Made by a program: the position numbers and the translations under genes. This document shows, piece by piece, positions 53,149 to 60,525 of a DNA stretch of 64,000 nt (its first letter is position 1; every line of letters starts with the position of its first letter). This stretch comes from Pseudarthrobacter sp. SSS035. Lineage in GTDB: Bacteria > Actinomycetota > Actinomycetes > Actinomycetales > Micrococcaceae. The stretch spans positions 4,969,650 through 5,033,649 of the forward strand of contig NZ_CP096882.1 of assembly GCF_023273875.1 (NCBI RefSeq), given 5' to 3'. The notes below the pieces were generated by a model. The model worked only from the letters and a program-made list of their open reading frames with translations. It searched no databases and had not been told where the DNA came from.

Positions 53149-53469
53149 ATGCGTTGGAACCTACGAATGGTCGCGGCGGAGCGCGGAATCTGGAAATCGA
53201 CCGAGCTGCGTCGTCGGCTTGCCGACGCAGGACTGGAGATCAGCACCGGCAAGATGTCCGGGCTCTGGACCGGAACACCGACCACCATCCGCCTCGAAGA
53301 CCTCGACGTCATCTGCGCCGTGCTGAACTGCTCCCCCACGGAACTGCTGATCTGCGAGCCAGAGAAGGTAGCCGATGCCCGGCCGAAACTGGCCGAGGCA
53401 TCATCAGGTGGAACGGTCCCGACCGTGGTTCCCCGGCTCGGTCGCAACCGTTCCAAGCCGCCCGTATGA
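53149..53469 (+). CDS. Small Cro/C1-type HTH protein
   Basis: A 106-residue protein: MRWNLRMVAAERGIWKSTEL, RRRLADAGLEISTGKMSGLW, then LEDLDVICAVLNCSPTELL is a complete Xre-like helix-turn-helix domain with a basic C-terminal tail. It begins 4 bp after integrase 1 and overlaps integrase 2 by 4 bp (ATGA), so the three are coupled. It may act as a regulator or a recombination directionality factor. Confidence 0.88.
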   Translation: MRWNLRMVAAERGIWKSTELRRRLADAGLEISTGKMSGLWTGTPTTIRLEDLDVICAVLNCSPTELLICEPEKVADARPKLAEASSGGTVPTVVPRLGRNRSKPPV

Positions 53470-55190
53470 GAGGGTCCAGCCGCCCCCGCAACTGCAGCGT
53501 CTGTGGCCTTCGGCCGGTCGCGTGGAGCTATCCGCGCCGGACAAAGTTCTGCTACAGCTGCATGCCCGGGGGCCCTTTCGTCCCGCACCCGTGTAAGCGG
53601 TGCGGACGAACCGAGGGGTACTACTCCGGCGGGCTGTGCGACCAATGCCACCGCAGCGCACCCCGGCCCGTGGAGTCGTGCAGGGACTGCCAGGCCTGGG
53701 GCGTGGGAAAACTTACCGCCTGGCTCTGCGAGGCGTGCAGGGCCTGGCGCACGAAATACCCTCAGGGAACCTGTAGGGCATGCGGTGTACGTGCTGCGGT
53801 CAATGACGATCAGGGCTGCAAGCTCTGCTGGCATCAGTTCCTTGCCGCTGGAGGCCGGAAAGGCGGGGCCGATCTGCTCGAGGCCAACCGCTTCGGCCAG
53901 CAACTCTTCATAGCCAACCTCCGCCATGCCAGCGCAGGACAACGACGCGGCACCCGACGGCACCGCACGGAACACCCGGCGGCGGATCCTCCCCTGGTGT
54001 TCACACCGGTGGCCCACCGTCAACTGGTGCTGTTCCCCGCGCTGGATCGCGATCTGCAGCGAGGACGGACTTACGGTTTCCCTGCCCCGGCCGACCCGGT
54101 AATGGGCGCCTTCCTGGACGCATTCGTCGTCGACTACGCGGAAAAGCACGGATGGAGCCTGACAGCGACCAAAATCGTCCGCCGCGGACTGAGCATCGCC
54201 CTTGGCCTGCAGGACACACCCGGGGCGCCTCTGCGCGCCACCGACATCCTTAGACTGCAGCCAGTCGGAACAAACACTTTGCGGTTGCTGGAGGTTAGCG
54301 CTGCGGCCGGGCTGCTCGAGGACGACCGTGAACCTGCCGTCGACAAGTGGTTCAGCACCGCCATCGCGGCACTTCCCGAACAAATGAGCCACGAGCTGGG
54401 CCGTTGGTACGTGGTCATGACCCGCGGCAGCATGACCCCACCGCGCAGTAAACCCCGGTCGGAGCAGACCATCCGCTTGTACCTGCGGTGGTCGCTCCCT
54501 GCCCTGAACGCCTGGGCGGCGGCCGGACACACCACCCTCCGCGAAATCACCACAGACGACGTCAGGGAAGTTCTGCCCGGCTCCGGCAATCCGCGCGCCA
54601 CGATGGGACAAGGACTGCGATGCTTGTTCCGGGTCCTCAAGGCCCACCGAGTCATCTTCTTCAACCCCATCGGGTCGATACGCACCGGCACCCACGAGAC
54701 CCGCCAACCCATGCCATTGCCCGCGTCCGCGCTGCGCGAGGCCATCAACTCCACAGACCCAGCCCGCGCCGCAGTCACAGCGATCGTTGCCTTCCACGGG
54801 CTCCGGTCCGGACAAGTGCGCAAGCTCCAACTGACCGACATCCACGACGGCCGACTGCACGTTGACCAACGGGTCATCCCTCTCGCCCAACCCGTCAGGG
54901 ACAGACTGGCCGCATGGCTGGCCTACCGCGAAAAGCGATGGCCCAAGACGACCAACCCGCACCTGTTCATCAGCCGGCGCACAGCCCTGGACAACTCCCC
55001 CGTTGGCATCGCATGGGTTAATACGTCCATGGGCATGACCGTCCAGGAAGTCCGCGAGGACCGGATCCTCAACGAACTGCACACCAACGGAGGTGACATC
55101 CGACGGCTCTGCGACATGTTCGGCCTCAGCATCCCCGGCGCCGCCCGATACTCCGCCGTCCTGACCCACCCGGACCTCGTCGACGCCTAA
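53466..55190 (+). CDS. Zinc-ribbon integrase-like protein (integrase 2 of the element)
   Basis: A 574-residue protein. The first 125 residues hold at least five CxxC pairs (CSVCGLRP, FCYSCMPGG, CKRCGRTEG, LCDQCHRS, CRDCQAWG, LCEACRAW, CRACGVRA, CKLCW), a multi-zinc-ribbon region likely to bind the element ends. The C-terminal half resembles a tyrosine recombinase (LRWSLPALNAWAAAGHTTLR, FHGLRSGQVRKLQLTDI with the first Arg). The HxxR box is degenerate (EDRILNEL) and a late Tyr occurs in AARYSAVL, so it may be catalytically weak and act as a partner. ATG 53466 overlaps the HTH stop. Confidence 0.85.
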   Translation: MRGSSRPRNCSVCGLRPVAWSYPRRTKFCYSCMPGGPFVPHPCKRCGRTEGYYSGGLCDQCHRSAPRPVESCRDCQAWGVGKLTAWLCEACRAWRTKYPQGTCRACGVRAAVNDDQGCKLCWHQFLAAGGRKGGADLLEANRFGQQLFIANLRHASAGQRRGTRRHRTEHPAADPPLVFTPVAHRQLVLFPALDRDLQRGRTYGFPAPADPVMGAFLDAFVVDYAEKHGWSLTATKIVRRGLSIALGLQDTPGAPLRATDILRLQPVGTNTLRLLEVSAAAGLLEDDREPAVDKWFSTAIAALPEQMSHELGRWYVVMTRGSMTPPRSKPRSEQTIRLYLRWSLPALNAWAAAGHTTLREITTDDVREVLPGSGNPRATMGQGLRCLFRVLKAHRVIFFNPIGSIRTGTHETRQPMPLPASALREAINSTDPARAAVTAIVAFHGLRSGQVRKLQLTDIHDGRLHVDQRVIPLAQPVRDRLAAWLAYREKRWPKTTNPHLFISRRTALDNSPVGIAWVNTSMGMTVQEVREDRILNELHTNGGDIRRLCDMFGLSIPGAARYSAVLTHPDLVDA

Positions 55191-55316
55191 CCAAAGTCCT
55201 GCGCTTCGGCGAAGAACAACGAACCGGCCGAAGGCCCGCGCAGCACCAGCCTCCACAAACGGACACCAACCGTCTGTGGAGAACTGGACTGCCGCAAACC
55301 CAAGCATCACCAGCCC

Positions 55317-55964
55317 CTAAACCCGAGCCTCGTCGCTTGAGTTCCCAGCCGGGACACCTTCAGATTTCTTGAACCCACGGGAAACGTTCGCGTAGCGGAG
55401 GGAGGGGCCGATCTCGTCGACCTCGAGCTCGATCACGGTCCGCTTCTCCCCCTCTTTCGTCTCGTAAGACCGGGATTTCAGCCGGCCGGAGACGATGACA
55501 CGCATGCCCTTGGTCAGGGACTCGGCCACATTCTCGGCCATCTCCCTCCACGCCGACGCGCGTATGAAGAGAGTGTCCCCGTCCTTCCACTCCTTGGACG
55601 CCGAATCGAACGTCCGGGGCGTTGAAGCGATGGTGAAGTTCGCGACCGGAGTGCCTTCGGTTTTCCCGAACTCACGGGAAACTGGAGTGAACCGCAGTTC
55701 GGGGTCGCTGGTGAGGTTGCCGATGACGGTGATCGTGGTTTCTCCGGCCATGATGGTGGGTGCCTTTCGAGAGGTGTTCCGGATGTCGTGGTGGTCCTCA
55801 GACCCCGACCATTCCGGGTACGGGAGTGGCTCGTAGTGGTCCACGAGGGGGACGTTGATGGTGCCCTCCGGATTAGCGTCCAGGCCGAACCATTCAGCGT
55901 CAGTGATCCGTCGGTGGCTAAGCGGGAACCGCTCCCCCTGCTGCGTGTCAGTCATAGAGCTCAC
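55317..55964 (-). pseudogene. ssb: ssb 5' part (OB fold), truncated by the inserted element
   Basis: The frame encodes an N-terminal 71-residue stretch and then a classical SSB: MAGETTITVIGNLTSDPELR, FTIASTPRTFDSASKEWKDG, SAWREMAENVAESLTKGMRV, IVSGRLKSRSYETKEGEKRT, DEIGPSLRYA. From 55388 the sequence is element DNA and adds 24 foreign residues ending at 55317. The ATG at 55751, after AAAGG, gives the normal SSB start. The ATG at 55964 overlaps the redoxin stop and would add the extension. The OB fold is complete, so a tailless SSB may still be made. The joined gene would give 179 residues from 55751. Confidence 0.9.
55371..55388. repeat. Right terminal inverted repeat of the ssb-inserted element
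   Basis: Partner of 51895-51912. Base 55388 is the last element base. 55389-55391 is the Ala codon of RYA in ssb. Confidence 0.8.
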
Positions 55965-56227
55965 GCCGCCTGGCGGTTCATGGATGCTTGGACCAGCTTG
56001 TCCCGGCGGAGCCCTGACCAGTGATCCTGGTCATCGGCATTGTTTTGCACGACGGGCGCCTGGGCGTAGCCAAGTTCTTCGGTGATGTATTCGAGGGCGG
56101 CGGGGTTCTCGGTGATATCCACGGCCGTGTAGGTGATGCCTTTGGACTGGAAGTAGGCCTTCGTCTTGTCACAGTTAGGGCATTCCGGCTTGGTGTAGAC
56201 CGTGTAATCGGTGGGTGAGGAAGTCAT
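55961..56227 (-). CDS. Glutaredoxin-like NrdH-type redoxin
   Basis: An 88-residue thioredoxin-fold protein: YTVYTKPECPNCDKTKAYFQ with the Cys16-x2-Cys19 active site, SKGITYTAVDITENPAALEY, and QAPVV as the cis-Pro region. NrdH proteins feed electrons to class Ib ribonucleotide reductase. No nrdEF genes are near, so a plasmid-borne redox helper is likely. It leads the ssb operon, overlapping the next frame by 4 bp. The promoter lies in the AT-rich gap upstream. Confidence 0.88.
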   Translation of the reverse strand: MTSSPTDYTVYTKPECPNCDKTKAYFQSKGITYTAVDITENPAALEYITEELGYAQAPVVQNNADDQDHWSGLRRDKLVQASMNRQAA

Positions 56228-56527
56228 TTTCAGTACCTGGTTTCGTATGAGTAAAAGTTTCGTTCGACTGCTTGACTTGCTACCTCTATTCTAGCAATTA
56301 TTCAACTGAATAAATAGGGTTTTGGCCCGCAATCTAGAGGTTTTTAGCTCTATTTTAGGTGAGCCATGGCAGTGGTGATGCCGTCAGCTTCCGGCGTGTA
56401 GTGTCATTTTCAGAAGCTGACTGCACGTATGTCAGAAGTCTTCTGCACTGCGGCCGCTACTTGTCCGGAGGGGATACTTTACCGCGTTATCTTTGAACCT
56501 CTGTCGATTCGCCCGAAAGGCTCCACA
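56228..56527. promoter_or_regulatory. AT-rich promoter region with a palindrome, upstream of the redoxin/ssb operon
   Basis: This 300-bp gap separates divergent genes. On the minus strand TAGAAT (56288-56293) is a good -10 box. The perfect palindrome TTATTCA-AC-TGAATAA (56298-56313) lies where a repressor would block polymerase. Base composition is much lower in GC than the surroundings. Confidence 0.5.
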
Positions 56528-57487
56528 ATGACCTACTGGCAGACCATGCCGTCCACGTACAGCGACCGCCTCGAGGAGTTGGCGCAGACGCTATCGGCTT
56601 GCCGCGAGGCCTTCCACGAGACCGCCGACGATTTTCACTGGGAACCGGCAGCAGGATCGGGCGCTGCTCAAGCGGCCACAATCCTGCCATCGCCCGATCC
56701 GGTAATCGACAAGCCGATTGGCGAAACCGGCCACCGCCTCATCACAGAGGCGATCCAGATTTTTCTCTTCAACGCCGCGGCGCATTTGGGTAGTTGGGCT
56801 GCTCTACTGAGGGCTGCAGAGGTGGTTGCCACTCCGCCATTGCTTCTGCGCGCCGTAATCGAGAATTGCGCACACGCGGTGTGGGTGACGGGCGACGACC
56901 CCACGGAGGCTCCGGAAGACCGTCTTGCTCGCGCCTACCTAGAGGAGTTGAAGAGCGCCGAGGAAGCCAAGAAGAACGCCGGTCGTCTTCGCGGCAAGAG
57001 CGACCCCACTCATACGCGCACGGCGGACGCCTACAAGAAGGTCAAGGCGGACATTGCCGCCCGCTTCCCCGACTCGACTCCCGAGGAGCTGGGCAAGTAC
57101 AGGCTTCACGGTCAACAGCTGCCGGGCCTTGAAGACTCTGTCAGGTGGATGTACGACCTCACCGCCCGCTTCGGTGGCACTATCGATGCGACTGTGGCCT
57201 CGGGCTTATACGGGCTGCTCTCGAACCTCACTCACCCGACCCTCTACACGGTGAGAGAGATGCGTGTCTGGACTAAGGACGAGAAGACAGGCCGCGGCGT
57301 TGCGAACGTTCGCGTCACTATCGAGTCGGTTGAGAAGGACGTTCGTGCAGCGCTAGCGGCCTTCTACAACGCTATGACCTACGTGACCAGTTACTACGGT
57401 TGGACCGAGACGGCACTGAGGACTCTTGAGAGCAAGATCGAAGCGGTGATCCCAGACTTCTTCAATGCCGCCCTCGAAGTCGAGTGA
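56528..57487 (+). CDS. Hypothetical protein
   Basis: A 319-residue soluble protein with no family recognised: MTYWQTMPSTYSDRLEELAQ, ITEAIQIFLFNAAAHLGSWA, LLRAVIENCAHAVWVTGDDP, SNLTHPTLYTVREMRVW. It is mostly helical with conserved-looking His and Trp residues, in the manner of DUF5677-like helical proteins, but the match is only impressionistic. ATG 56528 is used. The frame upstream to 56429 has no ribosome-binding site. It is divergent from the redoxin/ssb operon and stands alone. Confidence 0.65.
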   Translation: MTYWQTMPSTYSDRLEELAQTLSACREAFHETADDFHWEPAAGSGAAQAATILPSPDPVIDKPIGETGHRLITEAIQIFLFNAAAHLGSWAALLRAAEVVATPPLLLRAVIENCAHAVWVTGDDPTEAPEDRLARAYLEELKSAEEAKKNAGRLRGKSDPTHTRTADAYKKVKADIAARFPDSTPEELGKYRLHGQQLPGLEDSVRWMYDLTARFGGTIDATVASGLYGLLSNLTHPTLYTVREMRVWTKDEKTGRGVANVRVTIESVEKDVRAALAAFYNAMTYVTSYYGWTETALRTLESKIEAVIPDFFNAALEVE

Positions 57488-58131
57488 CAAGGTCCCGCAA
57501 TCGCGGCGGACGAGTGCCGCCGACGTGCCTTTTGCGCTTCCGTGCAGGGGGACTCTCGAGCAAGATTACGCGACGCGTTGTGCATGGGACTTCGGACACC
57601 CCGATGTCCATACTCGACCGCACAAGTCCCCGTACTTTCAGGGCACCGTGTGCAGACGACTTCGGAAAATGACATGTAGCCGCCCCCGTTCCTGGTCCTC
57701 GGAATAGAGCCGCCCTGGTAGCCGGCCCTCCACGATCCGCAGCAGCCGGCACCTGGTGGCCACGGACGTTCACTGTGTCGTCCACGGCATCTTTGGGTTT
57801 GAGTAGCTGGCGGGGTGTGATCAGCCGGTCAGGCTGGTCACCGTCGTCCAGGTGTGTGCGGGAAAGCCCGGACGTTGAGCTTTTGCCGTGCCCAGGTGGG
57901 CGAGGGGTCTTCATGGGTGGGGACACCGTTTCCTGGTAACTGCTGCGCTGTCCCCACGGAACGGCTAGTGGTGGCCGCGTTGGAACGGCGGTCCGTCGTT
58001 GGTGACCACGCTGGGTGCTGCCACCTGGGGAGGCGGACCGCCCGCGATTCTCACGGTTCCGATGCCCTGTTTCCCTGCCCGTGCGGGCTTTGACGTTTTT
58101 CCCGTTTTGGCCGGTAGACTGTGGGGAGAAG
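57488..58131. other. Intergenic stretch, no gene recognised
   Basis: About 640 bp. A long antisense frame (57462-58160, minus) is Arg/Pro/Gly-rich and lacks a ribosome-binding site and family features, so it is not called. TTTGACG at 58089 and TAGACT at 58115-58120 form a possible plus-strand promoter just before the hairpin at 58132. Confidence 0.5.
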
Positions 58132-58178
58132 AAACCCCGGAACCTAGATACTTCGAACATCTAGGGTCCGGGGTTTTT
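58132..58178. terminator. Strong bidirectional terminator after parB
   Basis: An 18-bp stem with one mismatch (AAACCCCGGAACCTAGAT against ATCTAGGGTCCGGGGTTT), a 9-base loop, and TTTTT on the plus side. It directly follows the parB stop on the minus strand and so ends parB transcription. Any plus-strand transcript would also stop here. Confidence 0.8.
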
Positions 58179-58194
58179 CTATGCCCGGTGGTGG

Positions 58195-59547
58195 TTACTT
58201 GTCGCTGTCGATGATGATCTGTTCAGTCTCCGATGCGGTGTATCCCCATGTGACGAGCTGGTTCAGGTAGTCGCGGTGGGACTGGTGCGGTGCCCGCCAT
58301 GAATCTTTGGCGATGGTCTTTTCATACCCGGCGCAGATCAGGGCGATCAAGGCGAACTCGGGTCGGGTCGTGGTCTTGGCCACGTGATTCCTCAGCGGGT
58401 TCCACGCCCACGTTTTCTCCCCTTCGATCTTTGCCCCTGCCATGTGCGCGGCCACTTCGCCGTCGTAGCCGCTGGCGACTTCTGAGTGGTGGGTGATGGC
58501 GTGGACGGTGAAGTACTGCCAGCCCTTGGGAGCCTGCTTCTTTGCCAGCAACGCGGTGACCCATTCCCGGCGTACGGTCGTCGCCGAAATCATCAGTTTG
58601 TTGTTCTCGATCAGGGTCCGGCGTTCGGCTTTCTGCTCATCGGTCATCGGTCCTTTCTGGGCGGAACTGCCGCCGTCGTAGCGCTCGTGCTTGGGTGTGA
58701 AGCCCAGCGCTTCCCATCCGGTGATGACCGGTTTGGCGGAGTGTTCTCCCTGCCAGTTGCTGGTGATGATGTAGGCGTTCGCGTCGTCCTCGGTTGCGTC
58801 CTCCCCGTCGGAGCGGCGGGCGGCGGAGACGTACAGGTTTTCCTCCCCTGCGTAGTGCCCTGCGTCCTCTACAATCATCTTTCCTGCCGTTTCGAGTTCG
58901 GCAATCAGCGCCGCGAGGGCGGCTGCTCGGTCCCTGCGGTCCCGCAACTGCTGGGCCACGTGATGCAACTGGTCCGGCTCGTCGGCCAGTACGGATTCGA
59001 TTTCCTCCGTAGCGTCCTGGTTCCCTTCAAATTCGGCCAGTATCAGCGCTTCCTCGATCGTGCATCCATTCCCAAGTGCGGCGTCCCCGGCGGTGCTGGA
59101 CTTCGCTTTCAGCGCGTCCTCGACGGTGATTTTGGTCCGCCCGGTTTTCTTGGCGATCTGCGCCGCTGAGACACCGATCAGGGACAGCTGGTGGTAGGCG
59201 TCGGCTTCGTCCGCTTGGGTGAGTTCGGCGCGCTGGATGTTCTCCACCACCTGCGTCACGATCCGTTCGGCTTCTTCGGGGCTGTCCATGACCATGACCG
59301 GGATCAGGGGACGGGCCGCTTCGACGGCGGCGCGGGTGCGGCGTTGTCCCATCAGAACGTGCACCGTCCCATTCTCCTGACGGTGGGCGATCACGGGTTC
59401 AAGCACGCCATGTTCTTTGATGCTGGCCACGAACGAAGGCGTCAGTGCCGCGTCTTTGCGGACGTTCACGTCCACGGTCAGCGTGGCCGGGTCCAGCCAT
59501 TCCAGCGTCGGGGCCGTAGCGATGGGGTTTTCTGCGATTGCAGTCAT
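58195..59547 (-). CDS. parB: ParB/Spo0J-family partition protein
   Basis: A 450-residue ParB-like protein. The N-terminal nuclease-like CTP domain reads NVRKDAALTPSFVASIKEHG, EPVIAHRQENGTVHVLMGQR then RTRAAVEA, and ENIQRAELTQADEADAYHQL. A helix-turn-helix follows (GVSAAQIAKKTGRTKITVED). The C-terminal 250 residues are unusual, acidic then Trp-rich (KGWQYFTVHAITHHSEVA). It should bind a centromere for plasmid segregation, possibly the 34-bp iterons at 59975. No parA is visible in the window. The leader is repeat module copy 1. Confidence 0.88.
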   Translation of the reverse strand: MTAIAENPIATAPTLEWLDPATLTVDVNVRKDAALTPSFVASIKEHGVLEPVIAHRQENGTVHVLMGQRRTRAAVEAARPLIPVMVMDSPEEAERIVTQVVENIQRAELTQADEADAYHQLSLIGVSAAQIAKKTGRTKITVEDALKAKSSTAGDAALGNGCTIEEALILAEFEGNQDATEEIESVLADEPDQLHHVAQQLRDRRDRAAALAALIAELETAGKMIVEDAGHYAGEENLYVSAARRSDGEDATEDDANAYIITSNWQGEHSAKPVITGWEALGFTPKHERYDGGSSAQKGPMTDEQKAERRTLIENNKLMISATTVRREWVTALLAKKQAPKGWQYFTVHAITHHSEVASGYDGEVAAHMAGAKIEGEKTWAWNPLRNHVAKTTTRPEFALIALICAGYEKTIAKDSWRAPHQSHRDYLNQLVTWGYTASETEQIIIDSDK

Positions 59548-59582
59548 GAGGTGGTTCTCCTTGTTTCATCGACTCGAGGTGA

Positions 59583-59939
59583 GGGGGCTGTGGAACTGTG
59601 CCAGCTGCCCCTCTCCCCCCGTTGTTTTTTGGTTGCTGGCAAGCTCGCTTGCTCGGCGGCCGACGGAGCCCTGTCTACCGCAGGCAAGGTGCGGGAAATT
59701 CCCGGAGGAAATCAGCGACGCAGGAGCGCCGCAGGGAAATTCCGGCGCCGCAGGCCCCGACGAAGGAGGGGCTAGACGGGGTGGAGCGGACGCCTAGAAT
59801 CCGAAGGACAGCAACCAAAAAACGTCGAAGACGTAGACAAAGGTGATGACGGGCAGGAGCTCTGCGACGGACCGGCAGCACCCAACAGCCGGCCGCGCAG
59901 CGGACGCCCATCAACTGGTTGCACCGCAACCAGGGCGAG
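59583..59939. repeat. Repeat module copy 1 (upstream of parB)
   Basis: First of three direct copies of a module of about 320 bp. It includes the inverted pair GTTTTTTGGTTGCTG (59624-59638) and CAGCAACCAAAAAAC (59809-59823), and ends with CTGGTTGC-n3-GCAACCAG. Each copy stands just upstream of a leftward gene. Confidence 0.88.
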
Positions 59940-59974
59940 TCCAACGAGCCTGCCCGAACACCAAATAGAATCCC

Positions 59975-60094
59975 GTACTTTAGTCGCTCTAGCTCCCCCC
60001 GGGAGTGAGTACTTTAGTCGCGCCAGCTCCCCCCGGGAGTGAGTACTTTAGTCGCGCTAGCTCCCCCCGGGAGTGAGTACTTTAGTCGCGCCAG
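59975..60094. repeat. 34-bp tandem iterons
   Basis: Units start at 59975, 60009, 60043 and 60077 (the last is partial) with a constant 34-bp period. Each has GTACTTTAGTCGCG, then CTCCCCCCGGGAG, then TGA. They lie about 430 bp upstream of parB and 100 bp past the small gene at 60201. They may be a partition centromere or a replication control site. Confidence 0.9.
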
Positions 60095-60200
60095 GGGCTT
60101 GTTAACGGGCGGGAGGGCCGGCACCTTGCAGGCGCCAGCCCTCCCTGTTTTCCCTCAGCAAAAGGAAATCTATAGGTGCAGCAACATCGCTGCAGGAGTC

Positions 60201-60350
60201 TTAGTACTGCTGGCCCTGGTTGTCCCAGGTGAAGTCCGCGGGGGACTTCGTTTCGTCGTTACCCAGGATGGCGAGCTCGATGGCCTCTTCGGCCGCGGTG
60301 ATGCCTTCAGGGGCTTTGTCCTGATCGGTGAGGATGAATCCGTGGCTCAT
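60201..60350 (-). CDS. Very small acidic protein
   Basis: A 49-residue reading frame shorter than usual annotation limits: MSHGFILTDQDKAPEGITAA, EEAIELAILGNDETKSPADF, TWDNQGQQY. AGGAA lies 6-10 bases before the ATG. Composition is protein-like and acidic with no repeats. It sits on the same strand as its neighbours between the DUF4192 gene and the iterons. Function unknown; it may be a small regulator. Confidence 0.6.
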   Translation of the reverse strand: MSHGFILTDQDKAPEGITAAEEAIELAILGNDETKSPADFTWDNQGQQY

Positions 60351-60487
60351 GGTTGGTTCCTGCCTGGTCGTCGTGTTTCCACTCTAACCCGGCGGGTATT
60401 TCCGTGCTTTCACGGTGGTGCTGCGCCCGCGCAAGCGTGACCGGCGGCCGGCGGAGCTTGCGGGGGAGGCCGCCGCGCCCCACCTGA

Positions 60488-60516
60488 GGGGACCGGACCA
60501 TGCTGGCCCGGCCCCC
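60488..60516 (-). terminator. Hairpin after the DUF4192 gene
   Basis: GGGGaCCGG-n11-CCGGcCCCC with one mismatch, 10 bp past the DUF4192 stop on the minus strand. Its middle (GACCGGACCATG, CTGGCCCGGCC) closely matches the hairpin at 62083, so the two terminators share ancestry. Confidence 0.55.
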
Positions 60517-60525
60517 TTGGGGTGT

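Larger units (their letters stand above)
51895..55388 (+). mobile_element. Integrase-HTH-integrase element inserted in ssb
   Basis: A 3494-bp unit with 18-bp imperfect inverted ends (14/18 identical, the inner 12 TCCCGTGGGTTC perfect) holding three co-directional, overlapping or near-touching genes: tyrosine recombinase, small HTH protein, and zinc-ribbon integrase-like protein. Removing it rejoins ssb in frame with no added or lost base, so insertion made no target duplication, as expected for tyrosine-recombinase transfer. It carries no cargo. It differs from the RIT element at 31.7 kb in gene types, ends and orientation. I do not know a published name for this trio. Confidence 0.88.

Noticed and set aside
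53154..53465. Longer start for the zinc-ribbon integrase-like protein
   Set aside because: This part overlaps the well-supported HTH gene in another frame. ATG 53466 overlaps the HTH stop as in coupled genes.
57462..58160. 232-codon minus-strand frame
   Set aside because: Arg/Pro/Gly-rich shadow composition, no ribosome-binding site, overlaps the end of a plausible plus-strand gene and a terminator.
59624..59823. Repeat modules as MITE-type transposons bounded by the 15-bp inverted arms
   Set aside because: Similarity between copies continues well beyond both arms, copies all face one way, and each stands directly before a gene.
59975..60094. Tandem repeats as a CRISPR array
   Set aside because: The units follow each other without unique spacers and there are only about 3.5 copies. 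They are iterons.
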